DNA of 33,379 nucleotides, taken from IMG/VR virus record IMGVR_UViG_3300047560_000364, positions 1 to 33,379 of that record; one strand, written 5' to 3'. The translations under genes were made by a program, and so were the position numbers. Within the stretch, counting starts at the first letter, position 1. Every line of letters begins with the position of its first letter. The stretch comes from a virus. The notes under the pieces were generated by a model. It ran no database searches. It was not told the DNA's origin and worked only from the letters and a program-made list of their open reading frames with translations. This document shows, one piece after another, positions 1-7,749 of the stretch.

Positions 1-2233
1 TAACTTGTGCAAGATTGATATCTGCTAGATTAGAAACTGCAATATCATACACTCCAGCTAAATTAGCAATGTTTGGTTGATCTGCTGTTTCAACTGTACC
101 GTATAAATGGTCAGTATATAATGTAGCCAATCTTAAGTCAGCGTAATCACCTGTAACTTGGTTATCTGATGCAGTTGCGTTTGTTAATAATTGGAACTCA
201 TTTGATCCTTGCTTCCAACCCATGAATTGATTATTAACACCACTATCGTAATTGTGAATGTACAAGCCTCTATCGTATGCATCAGACCCTGCCAAATCTG
301 CACCGTTGTCGCCACCTGCGATATCAATTAGTGCGTCTTTGATACTAGAGTTAGTAGTGTTTACATATGTAGTTGTACCACTAACTGTCAAGTTACCACC
401 GATTACCATATCGTTAATGACGTTTGCATTGCCGCCGATACGCAAGTTACCAGTAGAGATGTTAGCTTCTGCGCCGTCGATCAATACATTACCTGTAATA
501 TTAGCTGCTGAACCTACGTAAATATTACCAGTGATACCAACACCACCGGTTACTGTTAGTGCACCTGTCGTAGTACTAGAAGCAGCATCACCACCTGCAA
601 TGTTTGCAGAACCTGTAACAAGAATATTAGCTTTAGCTGTGCTATTACCCAACACTACGTTGTTAGATGTTGTCAAATAACCTGCATATAAGTTACCAAC
701 TGCCGGCGTATATGTTGCACCAGCAACAGTTGCACCATAACCAACAATAGCGTTATTAACGATCATAACGTTAGAACCGCCTGAGCTAATTGTAGTGTTG
801 CCTAAGTTAATTGTAAAGCCAGACAACCATAAGTCTCTCCAACGATGTCCATCTGAACCCAAGTCGTATGTTACATCTTGATCTGGTAGCAAATCAGATT
901 TTACCCAGTGAGTAACTTTTAAGTTACCGATTGTTAGTACACCGTCGATGTTTGCATCATTATACACGTGCAAGTTGTTTGAAATATCAACGTTAGCATC
1001 ATTATCACCAATTGTACCAACAACCACGTTACCTGTTAGATATGATTCTGCACCACCGTTAACTGTCAAGCTACCTTGAATGATAGCATCGCTACCAATG
1101 TTTGCAGTATCAGTAACTTCTAATGTACCTGTGTTTACTGAACTAGTCGTAGTAATGTTACCTGCGTTAGCATAGATTGTACCAGGGACAGATAGATTAC
1201 CATCAGTACCGAATGACCAAGTACTACCGGTTACAGTGATTTCAATATTGTCACCTTGATTAGCAGTGATTTGATTGTCACCGGTGCCCATATATGCACC
1301 GTTTTCATCTACCCAAACCCATGTATCATTTAAGTATTCTAATTGTGCATAACCACCAGTTTCAGCATGTAGGACCGCTGCACCTGTATCAGTTCTATCA
1401 TACAAATAGCCGCCTTGTGGTAATACGACATAACTTGGACTAGAGATGTTACCACCATCGATGAATAGGTCATCCCATAAGTTAAGAACACCGTTAACAT
1501 CTAAGCTACCAGAAATGTTAGCTGAACCAGTAACGGTCAATGTGTTTGAAGTTTTATCAAAAGTAAACTCAGGAACTGCACCAACGTTACCATCATCGTT
1601 GAACAAGATTTGTGTGTTTAAACCAGGAGCAGAGATAGTAGCTGCGCCACCGCCTGGACTTACAACAGAACCAGCAGTTGTAATATTACCACTTGTAGAA
1701 TCAACTTGGAAAACTGTAGTGAATCCGCCATTAGCTGTATCTGCTGTGTTTGCAATCTTGATAGAGAAGTTACCAGTAGCATCAACATAAAATGCACTGT
1801 CTCCGTTTGCGCCACTAGAACCAACTATGAAACTATTTGATACTGCAACATCACCGTTTGTATCAATAGTTAATGCGCCACCTGCAAGATTAGCATTACC
1901 AGTAGAAGTGATACCACCGTTTGAACCAGTAATGCTTACATAGTTAGCACCATCACTGCTCACGATATTAGCAGCGTCCTTAACTGTTAATACATTACCA
2001 CCGGTGAATGTAAAGTTTGCACTGTCAGATAATACACTATCTTTAGTGAATGTAACACGTGTGTTAGCTAAATTGTTTGACGTAACATTACCAGCAGTGA
2101 TCTGGGTCGATGCAGTGACATTACCGATTACCGCATTAGCTACGTTACTAATATTGCCATCTGTTGAGATGACTATGGTTGCGTTTTCACCATATGAAAA
2201 ACCACCGACTGAGTTGAATGTTCTAATTGCCAT
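1..2233 (-). CDS. Fibre-like virion structural protein, partial (C-terminus beyond left edge)
   Basis: An open reading frame of 744 codons starts at the ATG at 2233-2231 and runs off the left edge without a stop. The start is preceded by AAGGA at good spacing and lies 9 bases after the stop of the upstream gene. The N-terminus (MAIRTFNSVGGFSYGEN) matches the layout of the next protein, which also begins M-A-x-x-x-FNS-x-GG. The body is a long series of short beta-rich units with Asn-Ile/Val-Gly-Asn patterns, typical of trimeric fibres. At about 810-870 there is a YDLGSDGHRWRDLWLSG module, a pattern recurrent in phage fibre and appendage proteins. The likely role is host attachment or a virion appendage. 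The receptor and attachment point are unknown. The fibre assignment rests on repeat character and context, not on a single catalytic or binding motif. Confidence 0.7.
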   Translation of the reverse strand, partial: MAIRTFNSVGGFSYGENATIVISTDGNISNVANAVIGNVTASTQITAGNVTSNNLANTRVTFTKDSVLSDSANFTFTGGNVLTVKDAANIVSSDGANYVSITGSNGGITSTGNANLAGGALTIDTNGDVAVSNSFIVGSSGANGDSAFYVDATGNFSIKIANTADTANGGFTTVFQVDSTSGNITTAGSVVSPGGGAATISAPGLNTQILFNDDGNVGAVPEFTFDKTSNTLTVTGSANISGSLDVNGVLNLWDDLFIDGGNISSPSYVVLPQGGYLYDRTDTGAAVLHAETGGYAQLEYLNDTWVWVDENGAYMGTGDNQITANQGDNIEITVTGSTWSFGTDGNLSVPGTIYANAGNITTTSSVNTGTLEVTDTANIGSDAIIQGSLTVNGGAESYLTGNVVVGTIGDNDANVDISNNLHVYNDANIDGVLTIGNLKVTHWVKSDLLPDQDVTYDLGSDGHRWRDLWLSGFTINLGNTTISSGGSNVMIVNNAIVGYGATVAGATYTPAVGNLYAGYLTTSNNVVLGNSTAKANILVTGSANIAGGDAASSTTTGALTVTGGVGITGNIYVGSAANITGNVLIDGAEANISTGNLRIGGNANVINDMVIGGNLTVSGTTTYVNTTNSSIKDALIDIAGGDNGADLAGSDAYDRGLYIHNYDSGVNNQFMGWKQGSNEFQLLTNATASDNQVTGDYADLRLATLYTDHLYGTVETADQPNIANLAGVYDIAVSNLADINLAQV

Positions 2234-2242
2234 ATTTTATCC

Positions 2243-2944
2243 TTATGCTTTATAGCTTGTTATCAAAATTTTGTAGTTTGTTAAGTGTGCTGATACCGGT
2301 GTTACAGTCAATGTAACGTTACCAGTTGCGCCACCTGGGACAAAGTTAACCTTGAAATCCCCTACCCCCGGGCTTGAAATAGGGGCATCGATGGTACCAT
2401 ATTCAAAATACCCTACGTCACTCCCCAGAACACTAGCAATTAACTTACTAGTTTGTCTTGTGTTAGCCACCACATCAGTTGCAATGATTGTATAGTCCAT
2501 TGAAATGACGCTTCCGGCTGGAACTCTATGTAATACTTGGTCTGCTGCCATGCTGTTCGTAGTTGCAACAAAAGATGAGATGTGATAAAACTGATTAACA
2601 CCTATTCCCAAAGAGAAAGTATTAGCAGTCAAATCTTCTTGAACCGTTACAGATTGTGTAGTGTTATCATAAATCACACCCTCTGCTGTAGTTGCTAATC
2701 CTAAATTGTTGTAAATGAATGCACCATCAGTACCAGTAATTGTAATGTTAGCATTGATGTTACCTTGAACGTTACCGAAAAAGTTAGTCGCTGCCAAATC
2801 ACCTGATACTGCTAAGTTACCAGAGATAGCCACATTGCCAAAAGATGCACGGTTGCTAGTAATGTTGCCATTACTATCTATAACTTGTATAGGCGGTATA
2901 TTTACTGTATAGCCACCTGCTGAGTTGAATGCGTCTGCTGCCAT
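2243..2944 (-). CDS. Small fibre-like virion protein
   Basis: This gene encodes about 233 residues. I chose the ATG at 2944-2942 (MAADAFNSAGGYTVN) over an in-frame TTG four codons upstream, because it aligns with the start of the neighbouring fibre gene and has GGGA six bases before it. Residues 1-50 carry the FNSxGGY head and a short DSNGNI segment also seen in the neighbour. The middle has SGNLAVSGDLAATNFFGN repeats like those of beta-solenoid fibres. The C-terminal 110 residues look like a separate globular beta domain with many Val, Thr and Ser residues. The gene is followed after 9 bases by the large fibre gene, so the two are probably co-transcribed. It could be a fibre tip, an adaptor or a fibre-associated protein. 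The exact role is not shown. Confidence 0.6.
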   Translation of the reverse strand: MAADAFNSAGGYTVNIPPIQVIDSNGNITSNRASFGNVAISGNLAVSGDLAATNFFGNVQGNINANITITGTDGAFIYNNLGLATTAEGVIYDNTTQSVTVQEDLTANTFSLGIGVNQFYHISSFVATTNSMAADQVLHRVPAGSVISMDYTIIATDVVANTRQTSKLIASVLGSDVGYFEYGTIDAPISSPGVGDFKVNFVPGGATGNVTLTVTPVSAHLTNYKILITSYKA

Positions 2945-2972
2945 GTATGGTCCCAAATATTATCTTATATCT

Positions 2973-2980
2973 TATTTATC
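2973..2980 (-). promoter_or_regulatory. Late-type promoter box GATAAATA
   Basis: On the minus strand the sequence reads GATAAATA, one base from the T4 late -10 box TATAAATA. The distance to the ATG at 2944 is 28 bases, which would give a short leader. It lies just downstream of a terminator hairpin, where a new transcription unit would be expected. Confidence 0.5.
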
Positions 2981-3011
2981 ATTAATCAACAATTGGGTCT
3001 TGTAGCGCCAT

Positions 3012-3038
3012 AAAAAAAGCACACCGAAGTGTGCTTTT
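3012..3038 (-). terminator. Intrinsic terminator with UUCG tetraloop
   Basis: A perfect 10-bp stem (3015-3024 with 3029-3038) encloses CGAA on the plus strand, which is TTCG on the minus strand closed by C-G. On the minus strand it is followed by a run of seven T. It sits 20 bases after the stop of the small gene ending at 3058, so it terminates that unit. The plus-strand reading also has four T after the stem. Confidence 0.9.
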
Positions 3039-3057
3039 GATTTTGATAATCTAAAGA

Positions 3058-3423
3058 TTAATCGTAGTTCAATGAATCACCGTTCAACACAGCGTTCCAT
3101 GCATTGCATGATGCGCCAGTTGCTTCGTTGATAGCTGCTTCAACCACTGATTGACGACCACCGTCAGCCATTGCTTCACCATCACCGTATGGTAATGTGT
3201 CGTCAGAGATAACTGCTGTGAAGTAGTTACCGTTTGGTGCGCCCAATGCATACAATTCACCAACTTGTTGGATGCCTTGTACAGCTAATTGATACAAGCT
3301 ACCGATTTGATCGTAGTTTGTTTCAACGTCTGTGTTCATGTCGATAACAACGAATGCTAACTTACGTGTAGCAAAGTTTGATTGATCGTATGTATTACCG
3401 TGTCTTTTGTTTGTATATGCCAT
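3058..3423 (-). CDS. Small late protein of unknown function
   Basis: This gene encodes 122 residues starting MAYTNKRHGNTYDQ. The ATG at 3423-3421 has AAGGA about eight bases upstream. A longer start 24 bases upstream lacks such a site and is less likely. I do not recognise the family. The protein is soluble in character, mildly acidic, rich in Asn, Gly and Ala, with no membrane segment and no obvious catalytic motif. It is a single-gene unit: a CATAAATA box lies 50 bases upstream, and UUCG-loop terminators sit on both sides. Its position right after the major capsid gene suggests an abundant late product, possibly a capsid decoration or other minor head protein. That is inference only. Confidence 0.75.
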   Translation of the reverse strand: MAYTNKRHGNTYDQSNFATRKLAFVVIDMNTDVETNYDQIGSLYQLAVQGIQQVGELYALGAPNGNYFTAVISDDTLPYGDGEAMADGGRQSVVEAAINEATGASCNAWNAVLNGDSLNYD

Positions 3424-3472
3424 GATATATTTCCTTTGAAATGTTTGCACTTCATATAGAACTGCATAATAT

Positions 3473-3480
3473 TATTTATG
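3473..3480 (-). promoter_or_regulatory. Late-type promoter box CATAAATA
   Basis: On the minus strand CATAAATA matches the T4 late box in seven of eight positions. It lies between the terminator after the capsid gene and the ATG at 3423, leaving a leader of about 43 bases that contains the AAGGA ribosome-binding site. Confidence 0.6.
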
Positions 3481-3488
3481 CCAGGAAA

Positions 3489-3513
3489 CAAAAAAGCACT
3501 CCGAAGAGTGCTT
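3489..3513 (-). terminator. Intrinsic terminator after the major capsid gene, UUCG tetraloop
   Basis: An 8-bp perfect stem (3494-3501 with 3506-3513) closes a TTCG loop on the minus strand and is followed by a T run. It lies 43 bases after the stop of the capsid gene and uses the same loop as the terminator at 3012-3038. Confidence 0.9.
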
Positions 3514-3556
3514 AATTGTAACTTCCCATCCCGAAGGGTAAGAGTTAATCCAATGA

Positions 3557-4753
3557 TTATTGGAATGTTAGGTTAGAAACAGCGATTTCGCCTAAGTAGT
3601 CAGCAGCGTTACCGAAGCTAGATGCTGTGTTTGTCAACTCAACATAACCGTAACGAGTCATAAATGATACGACTGGTTCGAATGTTGATGGATCTAGAAC
3701 AACACCAGATGACATCAATGGGATGTATGGGCAATAGAATGCCGCTGCATCTGTTTCTGATGTACCTTTGTAACCAACTAGAACTGGTTGTGTATCTTGT
3801 GCATAGCTGTTAACGAAAACACGCATAGCACCGTTCAATGTACCAACAAACTTAGTGTTTGTAGGAGCTTCGAATGTACCTTCTGTTGTACGAGCAAATG
3901 CAGAAGTAGTTGCAGATTGCAATACTGTCAATGCAGCTGGAGAAACAACAGCCCAATTACCTGCGCCACGACGAGTGCGTTGAGCGATCAAGTTAGCAAC
4001 ACGGTTGATAAGAACAGCTAGAGCAGCGTGTTCGTCACCAACGAATGTAGCTGTACCAGATACAGCAGCTTGGTTGTATGTGTATTCTGTTGTTGCCAAT
4101 GTTGACAATGACAATAGAATTTCTTGGTCGATTTCAGCAGTAATTTCTTGAGCAAGAGCGGCCATGATTTCTGCTTCAACGTCAATACCATGTTGGCTTT
4201 GTGCGTCTTGAGCAGCTTCGAATGTCCAACGTGCTTGCAACTTACGTGACTTAGCTTCAACAGCTTGACGCAAGATTTGTACGCTGATTTGCTTACCACC
4301 GTTGCCTTCTAGAGCAGCAGTATTATTGCCACCGTAGATGCTTGATGATGAGCTATCTTTAGTTTGTGTAGAATATGCTTGAGCAATCTTGAATGGGCTC
4401 AATGCTTCTTCACCAGCTGTTACGCTAGTTTGAGCAGCACTGTTATCCTGCAATGATTGTGCATAACGTACACGTAGAGTATGGATTTGACCAACTGGAC
4501 CTGTCATTGGCTGAACGCCTACCAACTCGTTAGCGATAACTGTTGGCATTACACGACGGATAACTGGCAAAATCACACGGTTTAATGTAGCGATGTTACC
4601 TGCAGTTGTTGTACCAGCTGAAGATTCAGATAGTAGTGACTTTTTGGTGTTTTCTAAGATAACACCCATTGTTGAGCGGCGAGTACCTTTAAGACCTTCT
4701 AACAGGGCTTCTTTAGTCTCATCCCAACGGCTTTCTAATAGAACTTGTGACAT
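3557..4753 (-). CDS. 23: Major capsid protein, gp23 family
   Basis: This is a 398-residue homologue of T4 gp23 (521 residues), the hexameric shell protein. The N-terminal region matches the family: a cleavable leader, then residues such as NRVILPVIRRVMPTVIANEL and VQPMTGPVGQ. T4 prohead protease cuts after (L/I)xE before a small residue. LSE-S at residues 41-44 fits the expected maturation site, and two more matches lie in the leader (LLE-S at 5-8, LLE-G at 17-20). The start has AGGAG ten bases upstream. The gene follows the scaffold gene, as in T4, and is followed by a strong terminator. The shorter length implies that the T4 insertion region is reduced. No gp24-type vertex paralogue is visible in this window. 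Identification is secure; the exact cleavage position is inferred. Confidence 0.97.
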   Translation of the reverse strand: MSQVLLESRWDETKEALLEGLKGTRRSTMGVILENTKKSLLSESSAGTTTAGNIATLNRVILPVIRRVMPTVIANELVGVQPMTGPVGQIHTLRVRYAQSLQDNSAAQTSVTAGEEALSPFKIAQAYSTQTKDSSSSSIYGGNNTAALEGNGGKQISVQILRQAVEAKSRKLQARWTFEAAQDAQSQHGIDVEAEIMAALAQEITAEIDQEILLSLSTLATTEYTYNQAAVSGTATFVGDEHAALAVLINRVANLIAQRTRRGAGNWAVVSPAALTVLQSATTSAFARTTEGTFEAPTNTKFVGTLNGAMRVFVNSYAQDTQPVLVGYKGTSETDAAAFYCPYIPLMSSGVVLDPSTFEPVVSFMTRYGYVELTNTASSFGNAADYLGEIAVSNLTFQ

Positions 4754-4784
4754 TTATATAATCTCCTAAATTATGTCTTTAATT

Positions 4785-5879
4785 TTATAGCCCTGCCAAA
4801 CGTCTAATGTCAATCACGTTATCACGTGCTTCGACTTCAACTGGCTTGGTGGCAGTTTTATTACCAGTAACTTCAACGCTTTCTTTGATTACTTGCTTTG
4901 AAGATTTGTTCTCAGTAGCGTTGTTTAATACTGCTGGTAAATACTTATCGAAAGCGGCTTGTAGACGAGGTGTCTGGACGCTTTCTAGTAAATCCTTCAT
5001 CACTGTTGCTTTTTCTTCGTTTAAAGAACCTAACAACTCGCCCATGACCTTTGTACGTTCATTGGACTCTTTGATGATACGGATTTCACGTTCTTTTGAT
5101 TCAACTAACTGCTTTGCAGTTTTAGCTGATTTGATAGATTCAGCTAACTGAACATCCTTAGCTTGTAGTTGTGCGAACAACTTACGAGTTTCAGCCTTCT
5201 CTTGTAGATAAGTTGTGCTGAATTCACTAGCGAAAGATTCGAAAATACGGCGACCAAAATCGTTTTCACGAGCAGTCTTAATATCTTCTTTCAATTGGCT
5301 CATTTCACCCTTCAAGTGCTTAGTAACAGCTTCGTTCATCTTAGCAGCACTCTTAGTCACAAATTGTGTCTTTAGTGTTTCTAATTGTTTACGTCCTTCT
5401 GCAACTAACTTGACCTTAGCTTCAACAACTGCTTGCTTGTCTTGTGCGAATTCTTTGATTTCACGTGACAATGCATGAACAACGAATTGTTCTAGCTTGC
5501 TTTGGCTTTCTTTTTGGATCTTGCGCTCTGCACGTAGTTCTTTGATTTCTTCTGATAACTTAGTTACCATGAAATTATTGAACTTTGTTGCATTCTCATG
5601 CAACTTGCGCTTTGCAGCAACACGGTCTTCGTTCATTGCTCGTCTTTCAACATTGAATTCTTCAATCTCTGCTGATAGACCATCTGTTACCATCTTGTCT
5701 AGGGCTTCTACCATTACGTTCTTATCATGTTCATAACGTTGTGCGAATTCCTCACGCAATTCAGCACGTACTTGTTCCTTAGCTTCGTTCAACTTAGATT
5801 CCCATGCTTCATTCAAAGCAACAGAAGTTTCTTCGTTGATTAAGCCAGATTCAAGTAATGGTTTGATAGCATCTAACAT
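4785..5879 (-). CDS. 22: Prohead core scaffolding protein, gp22-like
   Basis: The gene encodes 364 residues, almost entirely charged alpha-helix and coiled coil, placed between protease and capsid genes exactly as T4 gene 22 (269 residues). Scaffold gp22 fills the prohead core and is degraded by gp21 during maturation. Nine sites match the prohead-protease pattern (L/I)xE before A or S: after residues 10, 24, 32, 214, 247, 260, 271, 299 and 333. Residues about 60-205 contain roughly four related units of 35-40 residues built around a phenylalanine-valine, then EIKEF pattern, so the rod appears to have grown by internal duplication. The ATG at 5879 has AGGGG just upstream. The assignment is supported by synteny, composition and cleavage sites rather than close sequence identity. 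Confidence 0.88.
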   Translation of the reverse strand: MLDAIKPLLESGLINEETSVALNEAWESKLNEAKEQVRAELREEFAQRYEHDKNVMVEALDKMVTDGLSAEIEEFNVERRAMNEDRVAAKRKLHENATKFNNFMVTKLSEEIKELRAERKIQKESQSKLEQFVVHALSREIKEFAQDKQAVVEAKVKLVAEGRKQLETLKTQFVTKSAAKMNEAVTKHLKGEMSQLKEDIKTARENDFGRRIFESFASEFSTTYLQEKAETRKLFAQLQAKDVQLAESIKSAKTAKQLVESKEREIRIIKESNERTKVMGELLGSLNEEKATVMKDLLESVQTPRLQAAFDKYLPAVLNNATENKSSKQVIKESVEVTGNKTATKPVEVEARDNVIDIRRLAGL

Positions 5880-5890
5880 GCATAATCCCC

Positions 5891-6526
5891 TTATTTAATT
5901 TTAAGATCCTTGATGAGGCGCATTACTTCCTCCTTCAGGTATCTCTGTACTCTTGCATCGCTCTGTGCGTCTTTTGCAATCTCAAGCGTTCTATGACCAT
6001 GACGCATATTCATCATCCCTTCATAGATTGCTTTAGGATAAGCATTAGGAGCACTCGGTTGTGCAACGATATCCACAGTGACAATTTCAAAGTCACTGAC
6101 ATGGCCATTCATGTCATTCACGTTTCCGCTACCACGACTTGATACGCCTAGTTTGACACCACTCTCCAACATAGTAGACACTAACTGTCCCATTGGAGTT
6201 GGTAAAATCTTTAGCTTGCCGAAACCATTAGCGCCATCCATCCACATTTGAGTAATCATATGTGATACACGGTCTAAGTTGATTTTTAAATCATCTGGGT
6301 GATCGACTTCGCCTAATACTGAGTAACCGCCGGAAATTTGTTCGTTAAGAGTATTGACAGCATTATCGATTTCAGATACGGGATAAACACGCTCATTGGC
6401 GTTCTTTACCCCACCCTGAATGAAGATCCCTTTCATATAAAGGGACTTCTTACTACCTTCACCTTCACTTTCGACAACCATTGCGGCTCTGTCGAAAGTT
6501 AGATGCTCTTTAAGATACAAAGCCAT
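5891..6526 (-). CDS. 21: Prohead maturation protease, gp21 family
   Basis: This 211-residue protein is the same length as T4 gp21 (212), the serine protease that matures the prohead and shares a fold with herpesvirus assemblins. Visible motifs are GEVDHP with His76, and GVSSRGSG with Ser129/Ser130, the expected His and nucleophile regions. SDFEIVTVDIVAQPSAP (144-160) is the conserved segment after them. The gene sits between the gp67-like core protein and scaffold gp22, as in T4. Substrates should be gp22, gp23 and core proteins, all of which carry candidate sites here. Spacing to both neighbours is 11-14 bases, consistent with one operon. The ribosome-binding site is weak. The assignment is firm; which of the two serines is the nucleophile is not resolved. 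Confidence 0.95.
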   Translation of the reverse strand: MALYLKEHLTFDRAAMVVESEGEGSKKSLYMKGIFIQGGVKNANERVYPVSEIDNAVNTLNEQISGGYSVLGEVDHPDDLKINLDRVSHMITQMWMDGANGFGKLKILPTPMGQLVSTMLESGVKLGVSSRGSGNVNDMNGHVSDFEIVTVDIVAQPSAPNAYPKAIYEGMMNMRHGHRTLEIAKDAQSDARVQRYLKEEVMRLIKDLKIK

Positions 6527-6540
6527 TATCTCAGGTATCC

Positions 6541-7407
6541 TTACTTAACAATCTTCTTAGTGCTTTTCACTTTACGTGATTCACTAGTGATTGACTTCTT
6601 GTTTACACCGTCATCACCTTGCTTTGGCTTAGCAACTGATTCACCCTTTTCAGAGAAGTTACCTTTGCCTGGAGCATTCTTGTAGTTACCAGGAATGTCT
6701 TTAACTGCAGGGTTTAACAAACCACCTTTAGTGCCTTCGCCAGAAGCTACGCCACCTTTAGCGATATTAGCTGCTGTTGCGCCGTTACCACCAACTTTAG
6801 GGCCGCTTGATACGATTGACTTGTTGTTTACACCGTTGTCACCGTGTGTTACAGAAACTTTCTGCAACTGTACAGCTTCCATCATTTCTTCGTCACCGAC
6901 TGGCTCTTCTTCGCCGCCGAATTCTTCGCCGCCCATGTCGTCGCCGCCCATGTCGTCACCACCGAATTCTTCGCCGCCCTCTGAACCCATCATTTCTTCG
7001 AATTCAGCCATTAGCTCGTCTAGTTTGTCTTCTAATTCTACAACGCGGTCTTCTAAGTCGCCTTCTGGAACTTCACCGTCGTCTTCGCTGCCCATGTCGA
7101 TGTCAGCAAATTCATCATCTTCTTCAGTCATGCCTTCTTCTTCAGCACCGATTTCGTCTAATAGACCACCGACTTCACCGCCCATGCCCATGTTTTCTTC
7201 TAGTTCTTCTTCAGTACCTTCTTCTAGTTCTTCTTCAGTACCTTCTTCTAGTTCTTCTTCAGCGGATTCTTCTAATTCTTCATCCATCATTGATTCATAG
7301 ATTTCACGGCTCTTTTCAACCACGATATCATGGAACAATGCTTTAGCTTGTTCTTCATTCTCATTGATAATCAAATCAATAAGTTGTTCAAATTTTTTAT
7401 TATCCAT
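6541..7407 (-). CDS. 67: Acidic prohead core protein, gp67-like, enlarged
   Basis: This is a 288-residue, extremely acidic protein. The first 40 residues (FEQLIDLIINENEEQAKALF and following) resemble the start of T4 gp67 (LIEAIKSNDLVAARKLF), an 80-residue core protein degraded during head maturation. Residues 43-74 are four 8-residue repeats of the form EELEEGTE, and three of them create LEE-S or LEE-G sites matching the prohead protease. Residues 75-175 remain acidic with GGDDMGG and GGEEFGG repeats. The C-terminal 110 residues change to basic and Gly/Lys-rich, with a duplicated motif (GDNGVNNKSI at 189-198, GDDGVNKKSI at 264-273). The start has TTAGGAG upstream. Position between portal and protease fits genes 67/68. 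The N-terminal match is by eye; the C-terminal part is unassigned. Confidence 0.75.
   Translation of the reverse strand: MDNKKFEQLIDLIINENEEQAKALFHDIVVEKSREIYESMMDEELEESAEEELEEGTEEELEEGTEEELEENMGMGGEVGGLLDEIGAEEEGMTEEDDEFADIDMGSEDDGEVPEGDLEDRVVELEDKLDELMAEFEEMMGSEGGEEFGGDDMGGDDMGGEEFGGEEEPVGDEEMMEAVQLQKVSVTHGDNGVNNKSIVSSGPKVGGNGATAANIAKGGVASGEGTKGGLLNPAVKDIPGNYKNAPGKGNFSEKGESVAKPKQGDDGVNKKSITSESRKVKSTKKIVK
7186..7281 (-). repeat. Four tandem 24-bp repeats in the gp67-like gene
   Basis: The minus strand encodes four consecutive 8-codon units (EELEESAE, EELEEGTE, EELEEGTE, EELEENMG). The middle two are identical in protein and nearly identical in DNA. Each unit regenerates an LEE motif followed by S, G, G or N. 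Confidence 0.9.
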
Positions 7408-7460
7408 TGTTTAATCTCCTAATGAAATGGCTTTGTAATAATACTTAGTGCGTATCATAA

Positions 7461-7488
7461 AAAAGAGCACAATAAGTGCTCATTTTTT
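7461..7488. terminator. Bidirectional-looking intrinsic terminator
   Basis: A 6-bp stem GAGCAC/GTGCTC (7465-7470 with 7476-7481) with a 5-base loop is flanked by an A run on the left and a T run on the right. On the minus strand it follows the 77-residue gene by about 20 bases and has six T after the stem. Confidence 0.8.
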
Positions 7489-7502
7489 GCGTTTTTTGCA
7501 AT

Positions 7503-7736
7503 TTATAGTGAAGGCATTGCGCCTTCTTCAGGAACCGGTGTATATTGCTTACGGATCTTCTTCAAGTTTTGTACACGTTCATAGTTACGAACGTCATTCA
7601 TCTTGCGTAATTTTCTGATTTGTTTCAATGTAAGTTTAGTCTTACGGGATTGCTTCCACTTAGGTTTGCTGTTGTCTTTAGCAACATCCTGATAAGCATC
7701 GCTCTTTGGAGCGTCATACATTTCAAATAATTTCAT
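7503..7736 (-). CDS. Small basic protein next to portal, unknown function
   Basis: The gene encodes 77 residues, strongly basic, with a helix-forming core (KLTLKQIRKLRKMNDVRNYE). It lies where T4 has gene 67, immediately after the portal gene and before the acidic core protein. It is not acidic like T4 gp67, so it is not a direct counterpart. No ribosome-binding site precedes the ATG at 7736; instead a CATAAATA box ends five bases upstream. It is followed by a terminator. Context suggests a role in the prohead core or portal initiation, perhaps pairing with the very acidic neighbour. That is inference. It is probably a real gene because of clean packing between portal and terminator. Confidence 0.7.
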   Translation of the reverse strand: MKLFEMYDAPKSDAYQDVAKDNSKPKWKQSRKTKLTLKQIRKLRKMNDVRNYERVQNLKKIRKQYTPVPEEGAMPSL

Positions 7737-7741
7737 ACTAT

Positions 7742-7749
7742 TATTTATG
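7742..7749 (-). promoter_or_regulatory. Late-type promoter box CATAAATA overlapping portal stop
   Basis: The minus strand reads CATAAATA, seven of eight positions of the T4 late box. It overlaps the portal stop codon and ends five bases before the ATG at 7736, so a transcript starting at the usual distance would be leaderless or nearly so. Confidence 0.4.

Noticed and set aside
6695-7300. Long plus-strand open frame rich in Ser and Pro
   Set aside because: It lies opposite the acidic gp67-like gene, and its Ser/Pro composition is the antisense of GAA/GAT-rich codons. It has no start signal of its own.
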